Positions 1-8,183 of a stretch of DNA of 64,000 nt are shown here, in pieces; the first letter of the stretch is position 1, and each line of letters starts with the position of its first letter. A program made the position numbers and the translations under genes. The notes beneath the pieces were generated by a model. It saw nothing but the letters and a program-made list of their open reading frames with translations, was not told the DNA's origin and did not search any database. The stretch spans positions 124,001-188,000 of the forward strand of contig NZ_JADMVE010000002.1 in assembly GCF_015547515.1 (NCBI RefSeq), given 5' to 3'. The stretch comes from Eubacterium sp. 1001713B170207_170306_E7 (lineage in GTDB: Bacteria > Bacillota > Clostridia > Eubacteriales > Eubacteriaceae).

Positions 1-855
1 CTGGCCCGCCTGGTGGCACCCTTCGCGCCCTACATCAGTGAGGAAATCTACACCAAGCTGACCGGTGCTGAATCCGTTCATCTGGCTGATTATCCGGCGG
101 TCAACGAAGCCCTGATCGACGATGCCGTGGAAGAACCCATGGACCTGGTCCGCGACCTGGTAAGCCTGGGCCGCAGCGCCCGTGAGGAGGCGCAGATCAA
201 GGTGCGCCAGCCGCTTTCCGAGATCATCATCGACGGCAAGTACAAAGATACTCTGGGTGACCTGACCAAGCTGATGGAGGAAGAACTGAACATCAAAAAG
301 GTTGATTTTGAGGATAACCTGGGCGATTTCATGAACTATACCTTAAAGCCGAACTTTAAGGTGGCCGGCCCCATCCTGGGCAAAAATGTCAAGCTGCTGG
401 GGAAAGCCCTGGCCGGCGTTAACCCGGCTGAGGTCGTCGCGAAGCTGGATGCCGGCGAGGTCTATCCGGTAGAAATTGAAGGCGAAACCATCGAGCTGAC
501 CAAGGATTTTGTGGATGTCCGCATCTCCGCCAAGGAAGGCTTTAACGTGCAGACCGCCAACAATAAGTTCATCATCCTGGATACCACGCTCAACGAGGAC
601 CTCATCAACGAGGGGTACGCCCGCGAATGTGTGTCCCGTATCCAGCAGCTGCGTAAAAACAGCGGCTTCGAGGTCAACGACCACATCGACATCACCTACC
701 AGGCCGACGCAGAAGTCTGCGCCGCCATCGAGGCCTACGCGGATTTCATCAAAAAAGAAACCCTGGCCGAGTCCATCAAAAAGGGCGAGGGCAATCTGGA
801 AGGCTGTACCCTCAACGGGCACGACGCCGCCTTTGGGGTTGAAAAAGTTCAATAA
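1..855 (+). CDS. ileS: Isoleucyl-tRNA synthetase, C-terminal part (5' truncated)
   Basis: This is the last ~284 codons of a class I aminoacyl-tRNA synthetase that charges tRNA-Ile in the cytoplasm. The frame is open from base 1, so the gene starts outside the window. It begins in the anticodon-binding helical domain (APFAPYISEEIY, then LVSLGRSAREEAQIKVRQPL) and continues into the C-terminal junction domain (NEDLINEGYARECVSRIQQLRKNSGFEV), which is characteristic of IleRS. No catalytic HIGH or KMSKS motif is present because those lie upstream. A strong hairpin terminator follows directly, so the gene ends its transcription unit. The family call is confident. Its T-box or promoter cannot be judged here. 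Confidence 0.93.
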   Translation: MARLVAPFAPYISEEIYTKLTGAESVHLADYPAVNEALIDDAVEEPMDLVRDLVSLGRSAREEAQIKVRQPLSEIIIDGKYKDTLGDLTKLMEEELNIKKVDFEDNLGDFMNYTLKPNFKVAGPILGKNVKLLGKALAGVNPAEVVAKLDAGEVYPVEIEGETIELTKDFVDVRISAKEGFNVQTANNKFIILDTTLNEDLINEGYARECVSRIQQLRKNSGFEVNDHIDITYQADAEVCAAIEAYADFIKKETLAESIKKGEGNLEGCTLNGHDAAFGVEKVQ

Positions 856-864
856 GCGTTTGGA

Positions 865-905
865 GCCAGCGCGCCGTAGCACAACGGCACGCTGGCTTTT
901 TATTT
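865..905 (+). terminator. Rho-independent terminator after ileS
   Basis: A 12-bp stem (GCCAGCGCGCCG paired with CGGCACGCTGGC, one G-U wobble) with an 8-nt loop is followed by TTTTT, ten bases after the ileS stop. Confidence 0.9.
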
Positions 906-1043
906 TGGCAAGAAAGCCTTTTCTTAAATGGACCGTGTTTTACATTTTTGATAAAAGCCATAAAAACCGGTGAATTGCCGAAAAGGAAAGCCGGAAAAGG
1001 GTGCTGTGTCGTTTAAAATTGAGCGCTGTCGAAAATGATAACC

Positions 1044-1072
1044 TTTACTTTTCGTAAACAGCATGCTATAAT
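1044..1072 (+). promoter_or_regulatory. Sigma-A-type promoter for the AraC-type regulator
   Basis: TTTACT, a 17-bp spacer and a perfect TATAAT lie about 37 bp before the GTG start at 1109. The flanks are AT-rich. Confidence 0.65.
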
Positions 1073-1108
1073 ATTAAATTAGGATCAAACGGATGAGGAG
1101 GTGGAAAT

Positions 1109-2698
1109 GTGTTGAATGATAAGAAAAAAGGGATCGAAAACTCCGGATGGAGCTGGTTTTTTAAAACCTCTGTGATCTGGATTCTGTCCATTCTGTTTTT
1201 TACCTTTCTGATTTACCGGTACGCCGGAGGGATGCTGCCGCCCGAGGGTCAGGCCGCCTTTAACGAAATCCTGCTTAAAATATCGGTGCTCACCATCATC
1301 ATCGGCCTTTTTCTCAATTTCTTTATTCTGCAGAATTATTATATCGCCATCTCACGCATTGTGGGCATTCTGGATGAAAACACCAGCGCCCCCGTGGACG
1401 ACTACTATGCAACCCAAAATCCCGCGGGCCATATTTTTCAGCTGTTTGACCAGTTTCATCAGGAATACGACACCTATAAGAGCATGGTCGAGCAGCAGCA
1501 GGACATTTTGTTTGAAAACTTCCTGGTCCGCCTGCTGAAGGGACACATTCAGAATGAAGCCGTCCACTACCAGCTGATGGAGGACTATGACTTTGATATC
1601 CGCAACAATGAGTTTGTTCTGGTGCTCTTTGATATCGTGACAGAAGATGACCAGATCGAGGACGATAAGCTGCGGTATATTTATGCCTTTATCAAGGAGA
1701 ACTTCTCCTCCTACATGAAACGCATTTACCAGAGCTACGGCACCGAGGTGGACGGCCGGATAGCGTTCTTTATCCTGTCGGATGTGGCGTCGCTGGACAC
1801 CACCGTGTCCGCTGTCGAGATTGAACGGATGGTCAAGCTCATGCGTGAAAACATCTGGAGCCGCTTCAGTTATGACCTGTGGGTCTGTGTGAGCAGTGTG
1901 AACCGCGGCATACCCGGCTGCAAGACCGCCTATTTCCAAACCGTTGAGACCTTGCAGAAGGCCCGCCTTACCGGCAGCGCGGATCATGTGCTTTTCTATT
2001 CGGACTATGCGACGGATAAGCCCTACAGGGGGAATGAGCAGCTGTGGTTTAAATACGAGCACCATTTTATCAATGCCATCAATGCCGGGGACTACGAGGA
2101 GGCCTCAAAGATTTTTAATAAGCTTCTGAAAAATGACTATATCACCAGCGCCTCGTCGCTGAACCTGGCCCGGTTTCGGCTGTTCGGCCTGCTGAATTCC
2201 ATGATCAACGCCCTGGGAGAGGTTCGTCTCTCCATGAATGTTGAATTTTTTGACGAGCTGGACGCCCAGCGGCTCCTGCTGGAATGTAAATCCCTGCCTG
2301 AGCTGGAGGCTGTGTCCCAGAGCATTTTTGAAAAGATTAACCAGTATTCAGCCGTCGGCCAGGTGTCCGCATCAGACAGTAAAATGCAGCGGGTCAGCGA
2401 GTACCTGAAAGACCACTACAGCGACTGTAACCTCAACGCTGTGGCCGTGGCCGAAGAATTTAACATGAACCCCTCCTATTTCTCCAGAAGCTTTAAAAAG
2501 GCAGTGGGAACCGGGTTCAGCGATTACCTGTCGCGCCTCAGGATTCAGGAGGCCTGCCGGCTTTTAAAGGAAAGCGACAGGACCATTTCCGACATTGCCG
2601 AGGAGATCGGGTACAACAATGCCCTGACGCTGTCCCGCGCCTTTAAAAAGATTGAGGGCACCACCCCGGGCCAGTACCGGCAGAGCCGTCACAGGTAA
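1109..2698 (+). CDS. Membrane-anchored AraC-family transcriptional regulator
   Basis: This is a 529-residue regulator. Two hydrophobic segments near residues 18-40 and 53-75 predict an N-terminal membrane anchor. A middle region of ~300 residues has no motif I recognise. The C-terminal ~100 residues form a double helix-turn-helix AraC domain (second helix pair around YFSRSFKKAVGTGFSDYLSRLR, then ISDIAEEIGYNNALTLSRAFKK and GTTPGQYR). The GTG start at 1109 is preceded by AGGAGG at a 7-nt spacing, and an ATG two bases earlier is out of frame. The DMT permease gene follows 14 bp after the stop, so the two are probably cotranscribed. A membrane-tethered AraC protein suggests sensing at the membrane. 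The ligand is unknown. Control of the nearby methyltransferase operon is possible but only inferred from position. Confidence 0.82.
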   Translation: MLNDKKKGIENSGWSWFFKTSVIWILSILFFTFLIYRYAGGMLPPEGQAAFNEILLKISVLTIIIGLFLNFFILQNYYIAISRIVGILDENTSAPVDDYYATQNPAGHIFQLFDQFHQEYDTYKSMVEQQQDILFENFLVRLLKGHIQNEAVHYQLMEDYDFDIRNNEFVLVLFDIVTEDDQIEDDKLRYIYAFIKENFSSYMKRIYQSYGTEVDGRIAFFILSDVASLDTTVSAVEIERMVKLMRENIWSRFSYDLWVCVSSVNRGIPGCKTAYFQTVETLQKARLTGSADHVLFYSDYATDKPYRGNEQLWFKYEHHFINAINAGDYEEASKIFNKLLKNDYITSASSLNLARFRLFGLLNSMINALGEVRLSMNVEFFDELDAQRLLLECKSLPELEAVSQSIFEKINQYSAVGQVSASDSKMQRVSEYLKDHYSDCNLNAVAVAEEFNMNPSYFSRSFKKAVGTGFSDYLSRLRIQEACRLLKESDRTISDIAEEIGYNNALTLSRAFKKIEGTTPGQYRQSRHR

Positions 2699-2712
2699 GA
2701 AGGAGGACGATT

Positions 2713-4017
2713 ATGAAAAAAGATCACCTCATTGGCTATAAACAGAATATTATAAGGTGCAATCTGGGTTTCCGGTACGCGCTCATTTGCGGCGTATGCT
2801 GGGGGATGGCCTATATCCTGATCACCTCGGTGATGAAAGCCCATCAGGGAGACAGCTATTCCATGACCATGCTGCCCGTGGTGCTGGCCACCTCCACCAC
2901 CTTTATCGTGACCCTCATCAGCGGCGGCTGGCTGGTGCTGCGGCGAAAGTTCCGGGAATTTGTCCGGACGCTTCACGCGCCGGCGGTGGTGGGAAAGCTG
3001 GTTCTGGCCGCGGTTATGGGGGGCATCGCGGCTTTCTGCACCTATATCCTGGCGCTTTCCGACACGATCTTTTCCACCATCGCGGTTTTGTTTTATCCGG
3101 TGCTTACAGCCGTCATTGCCCGCAAATGGTATAAGGAGATCATCAGCTGGCAGTGTGCCCTGGGCATTGGCGTTATTCTGGTATGCTCGGGCCTGGTCTA
3201 CCTGCCGAACCTTTTTGCCGAAAGCGGCGGCTCGCTGCTGCTGTCCCTGTTTGGTCTGGCGGCCGGCATCGGCTGGGGCGTGGAGGCCGCCATTGTGGGT
3301 AAGGTCTGTGAGACGGCGGACTCCGACGTCTGCCTGTGTATCCGCTTCTGTTTTGAGAGCCTGCTGTGGCTTTTGATCTGTCTGGCGCTGGTTTTTACGG
3401 GCAGCCCGCTCCTGTCCTCCTTTCAGCAGTATTTCCAGGGCCAGACCATGTGGATGATCCCCGCGATCGCTGTTTTTCTGGCGGTCAATTACAACAACTG
3501 GTACCGCAGCATTGTCTTTATTGGCGCGTGCAGGGGACCGGCGGTCAGCAACCTGTCCGGTTTTATCCTGTTGGTGCTCAGTATGGTTTTCTATCGGAAC
3601 AATCCGGACTGGTTTACCATCCTGTCGGCCTCCGGGTCCCTGATCGGCGTTGTCATCATCTATATGGACTGCGCGAATTCGGACGGCCTGCCCCTGCTGC
3701 GGCAGAAAGGGGCCGTGAGCGTCAGATGGAAAAGAACCCGGCCCGGACGGCGCAGGCCGGTGGAGCCGCCCGCCAAGGCGGCGATCCTGGAGCGTTTGGA
3801 GGACACTCAGAAGCTCTGGGATTATGAGATTGCAGACTATATCGAGGCCTGTGAAAAGGACTATACCACCGAGTTCAGAGAGCTGGTGCGCGAATGGACG
3901 GTTGAGATGCGGGTTATGGGCCTGATCGAAATCGTTCAGGAGACCATTGACAGCGGCGAGCATTTTCAGCGGGGAAAACGCCTCTGCCAGTATCGGCTGG
4001 CGAAAACAGAAGGTTAA
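2713..4017 (+). CDS. DMT (EamA-type) permease with C-terminal soluble extension
   Basis: This is a 434-residue membrane protein. Residues ~20-325 hold about ten hydrophobic helices arranged as two EamA-like halves, typical of drug/metabolite transporters that move small organic solutes across the cytoplasmic membrane. Family members are usually ~300 residues. This one has an extra ~105-residue hydrophilic tail that begins with a basic linker (RWKRTRPGRRRP) and continues into a helical, charged segment (AAILERLEDTQKLWDYEIADYIEACEKDY). The tail resembles no domain I can name. The gene is 14 bp behind the AraC-type gene and ends at a bidirectional terminator. The substrate is unknown. A betaine or amine is plausible from the neighbouring methyltransferase genes but not shown. 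Confidence 0.75.
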   Translation: MKKDHLIGYKQNIIRCNLGFRYALICGVCWGMAYILITSVMKAHQGDSYSMTMLPVVLATSTTFIVTLISGGWLVLRRKFREFVRTLHAPAVVGKLVLAAVMGGIAAFCTYILALSDTIFSTIAVLFYPVLTAVIARKWYKEIISWQCALGIGVILVCSGLVYLPNLFAESGGSLLLSLFGLAAGIGWGVEAAIVGKVCETADSDVCLCIRFCFESLLWLLICLALVFTGSPLLSSFQQYFQGQTMWMIPAIAVFLAVNYNNWYRSIVFIGACRGPAVSNLSGFILLVLSMVFYRNNPDWFTILSASGSLIGVVIIYMDCANSDGLPLLRQKGAVSVRWKRTRPGRRRPVEPPAKAAILERLEDTQKLWDYEIADYIEACEKDYTTEFRELVREWTVEMRVMGLIEIVQETIDSGEHFQRGKRLCQYRLAKTEG

Positions 4018-4020
4018 ATA

Positions 4021-4065
4021 AAAAAAGGACGGCCACACCACGTGCGGCTATCCTTTTATTTTTTT
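4021..4065. terminator. Bidirectional terminator between convergent genes
   Basis: An A-rich/T-rich hairpin (AAAAGGA..GCC..CAC paired with GTG..GGC..TCCTTTT) has T-runs on both strands. It lies between the stops of the permease (+) and the APH-fold kinase (-). Confidence 0.85.
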
Positions 4066-4069
4066 GCTT

Positions 4070-5338
4070 TCAGCCGAGGGTCTTCCGGAAGGCGTCCTCG
4101 TTGTCCTCCAGCCATTTCAGGCAGGCGACAAAGTGCTGGGTGTAGAACAGGTACTCGTAGGGGTCCAGAGTGCTGTCGTAGACACAGGCGGAGCTGCACC
4201 AGCCTAGGTCGTAGAGCGCGCCCTGTACGGTCACCTCGTACAGATATTTCTTTTCGGTATCGGTCAGCGGCTCGATGCCGCCGGCTTTACGCAGCTCCTC
4301 ATCGTAGGTTTTAACAAACAGGGCGGCGCGTTCCAGATTGATGATGCCGTTAGTGTCAGACAGCCAGGAGGAGAAGCAGTAGTGGATGGCCAGCCCCAGC
4401 TCAAACAAACGGGAGTCGATTTTGGCCATATCGTAGTCAAAGCTGCCGCAGACTTCACCGTTGTCCAGGTATTTAAAGTTGCCTGGGTGGAAGTCGCAGT
4501 GGCACACATTGGACACCATGGTCTGGTAGTCGGCGTCCGGGATCACGGAGCATTCGCACATTTTGGCAAAGTAGTCATAGTTGGCGTCGTAGTATTCTGT
4601 AAAGACATTTTCAAAGCCGGACTCCGCGTAGCTTTTGCGGTATTCCTTCAGGGTTTTCGGGAATTTGCGGATAATTTCGTTGACGGTGATGTCCTCATTG
4701 TCCATGATATTATCCCCGTGCCGCCCCTCAGGGTCGAAGCCGCGGGTCGAGTTGTGGAACTCGGCCAGGGATTTTGCCGCCGAGGTCACAGTAAGGTCGG
4801 CCACACCCGCGTTGGCCCAGTTGGGAATCCAGTCGTAATGGGCCTTACCGCCCACAAAGTTGAAAACGGCAAAATAGCTTTTGGTTTCGCCCTCGGTGGT
4901 GATTTCCGTGACCTCGTGATAGGTTTTTCCGTCCTTTGCCGGAATCGGAATCGCGCCGTAGGTAAAGCCGTTTTCCTTGGCGTGCTTTAGCATGCTGTGT
5001 TCAAAGAGCAGGGATTCCAGTTCCTTGCCGTTTTTGTACTTTCTGACAAACCAGGTCTGCTTCTCACCGTTCTTTTCGGTATAGATACCAAACGAGGTGT
5101 TGATGTATCCGCCGAAGATCTGATACACCTCCACCAGCTTTCCGATGTCATAGGCGTTTTCCACCAGGTCCCGCAGCTGTGTGTATAGATAGGACTCCCG
5201 CGTCTTTGCCAGGACGTCGTCCAGGTACGCCTGCATGCCGGAGGCCGCGTTAAAGATGTTTAACAGCGCCTGTGCGTTTGCCGGTGGATAATTCTTCATA
5301 ATTTCGGTCTGCATTTCAATAAATTTTCCGTCTACCAT
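4070..5338 (-). CDS. Phosphotransferase of the aminoglycoside/choline kinase fold
   Basis: This 422-residue protein has the APH/choline-kinase signature. The catalytic loop reads CHCDFHPGNFKY (Brenner motif with Asp and Asn), and the metal-binding stretch reads GSFDYDMAKIDSRLFELG. A nucleotide-loop-like region lies near FVRKYKNGKELESLLFEHSMLKH. The open frame runs upstream to 5542, but the ATG at 5338 is the likely start: AAGGGG stands 8 nt before it and homology-like sequence begins there. The family phosphorylates hydroxyls on small molecules such as choline, homoserine, methylthioribose or aminoglycosides. The position beside an MttB operon makes a quaternary-amine alcohol such as choline or carnitine a reasonable guess, but nothing in the sequence fixes the substrate. 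A resistance role is unlikely. Confidence 0.75.
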   Translation of the reverse strand: MVDGKFIEMQTEIMKNYPPANAQALLNIFNAASGMQAYLDDVLAKTRESYLYTQLRDLVENAYDIGKLVEVYQIFGGYINTSFGIYTEKNGEKQTWFVRKYKNGKELESLLFEHSMLKHAKENGFTYGAIPIPAKDGKTYHEVTEITTEGETKSYFAVFNFVGGKAHYDWIPNWANAGVADLTVTSAAKSLAEFHNSTRGFDPEGRHGDNIMDNEDITVNEIIRKFPKTLKEYRKSYAESGFENVFTEYYDANYDYFAKMCECSVIPDADYQTMVSNVCHCDFHPGNFKYLDNGEVCGSFDYDMAKIDSRLFELGLAIHYCFSSWLSDTNGIINLERAALFVKTYDEELRKAGGIEPLTDTEKKYLYEVTVQGALYDLGWCSSACVYDSTLDPYEYLFYTQHFVACLKWLEDNEDAFRKTLG

Positions 5339-5469
5339 TTTTGTATTCCCCTTTTTATTTATTGGGCCGCGCCATTTACCGGGCGGTCCTGATCTGTTTT
5401 CAGGATAGCACAGTTTTTTTGAAAACGAAATCAGCAGTTTTTGTGATGACAATCGCCCGGTGCAGAATG

Positions 5470-5573
5470 TCAAAATTTGATTGATCTGGAAATTTTTGAA
5501 GCTATTGGGAGGGTTTGCCCTCGTTTTTTGCCCCGGAACCATAAAAAATTGAAGGGTATATCAAAATTTGATT
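5470..5573. promoter_or_regulatory. Two direct copies of a TCAAAATTTGATT box in the divergent control region
   Basis: TCAAAATTTGATT occurs at 5470-5482 and 5561-5573, 91 bp apart. Each contains an imperfect palindrome (TCAAA-A-TTTGA). They lie in the 360-bp gap between the kinase (-) and the MttB operon (+), upstream of the promoter at 5611. They could be operators for a local regulator, which is inference from position and exact repetition. The rest of the gap (5339-5469) shows nothing clear. Confidence 0.45.
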
Positions 5574-5610
5574 TTGACGGAAAGTGCATGCCAATGTCAG
5601 AACCTGCGCG

Positions 5611-5639
5611 TTGTCAGCAGAGAAAAAACAGGCTATGAT
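5611..5639 (+). promoter_or_regulatory. Promoter of the MttB methyltransferase operon
   Basis: TTGTCA, a 17-bp spacer and TATGAT, a near-consensus sigma-A promoter about 60 bp before the start codon at 5699. Confidence 0.75.
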
Positions 5640-5698
5640 AGAGCCATGAAAACGAACGGGCCGTTCAGAAAGCAAAAAATTCAGGAGGAGTAATAAAC

Positions 5699-7126
5699 AT
5701 GATGAATTCAAAAATTGAAGTGTTGAGTCCGGCAGCAATGGACCGCATACACGAAGCCAGTATGGAGATCCTGGCGAAAAAAGGGGTCATTTTTGAAAGT
5801 GAAAAGGCGCGCAGCCTGTTAAAAAAGGCCGGCTGCAAGGTAGAAGGCGAGATTGTGTTTTTCCCGAGAGCGCTGGTTGAGGCTTCTGTTAAACAATGCC
5901 CCTCAACCTTTAAGCTCCAGGCAATGGACGACGCCAAAAGCGTTAACTGCGGCGCGCAGCTGTCGGTTCATCCGGCAGGGGGCGAGGTTTTTGTTTCCGA
6001 TTTAAAGCAGGGACGGCGCGCTCCTCTGTTAAAGGATTTTGCCAATATGCAGAAGGTATACCAGGCCTGTGAAAATATTCCCATTGCCGGTTATCAGCCC
6101 ATGAGCCCCAGCGACGTCCCCCAGCGTTATAAAGGAATGTACATGACGTACGAATCCTTTAAACACAGCGACAAGCCGCTTCTGGCACCCATGGAGCTGG
6201 ATTCCATCGCCGAAAAGGAAGAAAACCTGCGGCTGTACGAGGTGGCCTTTGGGAAAGAGGGCTACTGTCAGGACCACTATGTAACCTGGCATGCGGTCTG
6301 CCCGAACTCACCGCTGTACTATTCCGAGTTTGCCTGCGAGGGCATTGAGGTCTACGCGGCCTGGAACCAGCCGGTATCCATTGTGTCTGCGCCCATGTCT
6401 GGCATCACCTCGCCGGTATTTCTGTACTCGACCGTGGCGCTCCAGAACGCCGAGCAGATGGCCGGACTGGTCTACGCCCAGCTGATCAAACCGGGAGTGC
6501 CGGTTATCCTGTCCGCGTCCTTAACCTACGGCAACCTCAAATACGCCTCCTGGGAATGTGCCGCGCCGGACACCGCCCTCATGCTCATTGCCGCTACCCA
6601 GATGTATAAGGACTATTACCATCTGCCGGCCAGAGCCCAGACCGGTGTCACCAGTTCAAAGGCCATCGACTACCAAGCCGGCATGGAAACCATGCAGAGC
6701 TTTATCCTCACCGCCCTGGCCGGGGTTACCCTGACCAGTCAGTCCGTGGGCACCCTGGAAAACCTGATGTGTACCTCCTTTGAAAAAACCGTGCTCGACG
6801 ATGAACTCATCGGCCGCGTACAGCACATACTGAAAGGGATGGAAACCACCGAGGAAACCCTGGCACTGGATGAAATCTACGAGGCGGATTTCCGCGGCGA
6901 TTTCATGACCAATGACAGCACGCTGGACTACTGCCACGATGACTGGCAGCCCACCGTCTCGGACTGGGAAAGCTACGAACAGTGGGAAAAGAACGGCAGC
7001 CCGGATCTCATCGAGCAGGCCAGCAAGCGCGTTCAGAAAATTTTGGACGAAGCGCCGGAAATGGTGGTCGATCCCGCCGTCGAGGACGAAATGAAAAAAT
7101 ACATGAAGATGGTGGAGGAACGCTAA
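5699..7126 (+). CDS. MttB-family quaternary amine:corrinoid methyltransferase, non-pyrrolysine type
   Basis: This 475-residue protein belongs to the trimethylamine methyltransferase (MttB, COG5598) family. Archaeal MttB carries pyrrolysine at an in-frame UAG. Here the frame is uninterrupted, as in the bacterial members known to demethylate glycine betaine (MtgB), proline betaine (MtpB), carnitine (MtcB) or gamma-butyrobetaine (MtyB). It would transfer one methyl from a quaternary amine to the Co(I) corrinoid protein encoded at 9030. Length and the recognisable interior stretches (SVHPAGGEVFVSDLKQGRR, TGVTSSKAIDYQAG) fit the family. The first of two adjacent ATGs has AGGAGGAG 8 nt upstream. 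It is the first gene of a four-gene operon with a pterin methyltransferase and corrinoid protein. The substrate cannot be read from sequence by eye. Confidence 0.88.
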   Translation: MMNSKIEVLSPAAMDRIHEASMEILAKKGVIFESEKARSLLKKAGCKVEGEIVFFPRALVEASVKQCPSTFKLQAMDDAKSVNCGAQLSVHPAGGEVFVSDLKQGRRAPLLKDFANMQKVYQACENIPIAGYQPMSPSDVPQRYKGMYMTYESFKHSDKPLLAPMELDSIAEKEENLRLYEVAFGKEGYCQDHYVTWHAVCPNSPLYYSEFACEGIEVYAAWNQPVSIVSAPMSGITSPVFLYSTVALQNAEQMAGLVYAQLIKPGVPVILSASLTYGNLKYASWECAAPDTALMLIAATQMYKDYYHLPARAQTGVTSSKAIDYQAGMETMQSFILTALAGVTLTSQSVGTLENLMCTSFEKTVLDDELIGRVQHILKGMETTEETLALDEIYEADFRGDFMTNDSTLDYCHDDWQPTVSDWESYEQWEKNGSPDLIEQASKRVQKILDEAPEMVVDPAVEDEMKKYMKMVEER

Positions 7127-7152
7127 ACCCCATCCCCCAAGAGAGGTAAATT

Positions 7153-8157
7153 ATGTCAGCGAACAAGAAAAAGGGAATCCTGTTCGGGGTAGCCTCCGGG
7201 CTGTCCTGGGGATTTTACACCGTGCTTCTGTACAATGTTTTAAACCTGTACGCAGGAAGTACCGGAACCGTCGATAACTTTCAGGGCTGGATTCTCATCA
7301 TCACCACGGCGCTGGTCATCGGTCTCTGCGACAGCGTTTTCGGACTGATCTTTGAATGCTGCTATCTGATAAAAATCGGCGAGTTTAAGGATTACCTGAA
7401 AATTTTATTCAGCAAAAGCTCCTTTGGCATTATACCGGCAGCTCTGTTTTCCGGGCTGCTGGGGGCCATTCCGTACTCCATCGCCAGCAGCTACTCCACC
7501 TCGGTGGCGGGCACCATATCGGCGGCTTTTCCGGCCATCGGGGCCATCGTGGCAGCCGTCTGGTTCAAGGAAAAACTGACCAAGCTTAAATTTTTCGGCA
7601 TTATCCTGTGTATTGTGGGAACCGGCGTTATGTACGGTCTGTCCGGCGCGGGCGTTCCGATCTTTGTGTACGGCATCGCCTTTATCTGCGCGGTCGGGTA
7701 CGCCATGGAGGGCTGTTTCGGCTATAACATGATGCGTGGGGACGTGTCCTCAACCGTATCAACCACCCTGAGAAGAACTTTCCTGCTGCTGTTATACCTG
7801 ATTTTGATCATTGTGATCTCAACGGCGACCAATAATTTCGGTTATGTGCTCAGTCTGGTACAGTCCTTTGACATGAACGTGGCCATCCCGGCCTTCGCGG
7901 GGCTTGGTGGCGCTAAGATCGCAGTGTGGATCATTCTGTTTATCGGCTCCTGCCTGGGTGGGGTGTCCTACATCACCTGGTACTACAGCATGGAATACAG
8001 CGGCGTCGCAACCGCCCAGGTGCTCAACATCACCTACGGCATCTGGATCGTCATTATCCTGATGTTCCCGCCGTTTATGGAAATGCCGGGAATCGGCACC
8101 ATTCTGGGCGCGCTGGTACTCTTTGGCGGTGCGGCCTTAGTCAGTAAGGAAAGTTAA
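7153..8157 (+). CDS. DMT-superfamily permease in the methyltransferase operon
   Basis: This 334-residue, very hydrophobic protein has about ten predicted helices and two EamA-like repeats (SYSTSVAGTISAAFPAIGAIVAAVWFKEKLT in the first half, AQVLNITYGIWIVIILMFPPF in the second). It lies 26 bp after the MttB gene and 26 bp before the methyltetrahydrofolate methyltransferase, with an AGAGAGG ribosome site. The location strongly suggests it imports the methylated amine or exports the demethylated product, so it is the best single clue to the substrate class. Known quaternary amine importers are more often BCCT or ABC types, so a DMT protein here is unusual. Direction and substrate are inference. 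Confidence 0.8.
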   Translation: MSANKKKGILFGVASGLSWGFYTVLLYNVLNLYAGSTGTVDNFQGWILIITTALVIGLCDSVFGLIFECCYLIKIGEFKDYLKILFSKSSFGIIPAALFSGLLGAIPYSIASSYSTSVAGTISAAFPAIGAIVAAVWFKEKLTKLKFFGIILCIVGTGVMYGLSGAGVPIFVYGIAFICAVGYAMEGCFGYNMMRGDVSSTVSTTLRRTFLLLLYLILIIVISTATNNFGYVLSLVQSFDMNVAIPAFAGLGGAKIAVWIILFIGSCLGGVSYITWYYSMEYSGVATAQVLNITYGIWIVIILMFPPFMEMPGIGTILGALVLFGGAALVSKES

Positions 8158-8183
8158 ATTTTAGAAAAGAGAGAGGAAAACGG

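Noticed and set aside
2689-4041. 450-codon open frame on the minus strand
   Set aside because: Antisense to the DMT permease. The translation is low-complexity (Gln/Arg/His-rich) with no domain.
4070-5338. Aminoglycoside resistance gene
   Set aside because: The fold is shared with choline and homoserine kinases, the context is metabolic and nothing suggests mobility.
5339-5698. Cobalamin riboswitch ahead of the corrinoid operon
   Set aside because: No B12-box-like sequence or conserved pairing was recognised in the gap.
5699-7126. Pyrrolysine-containing MttB
   Set aside because: There is no in-frame UAG, and the frame reads through as ordinary codons.
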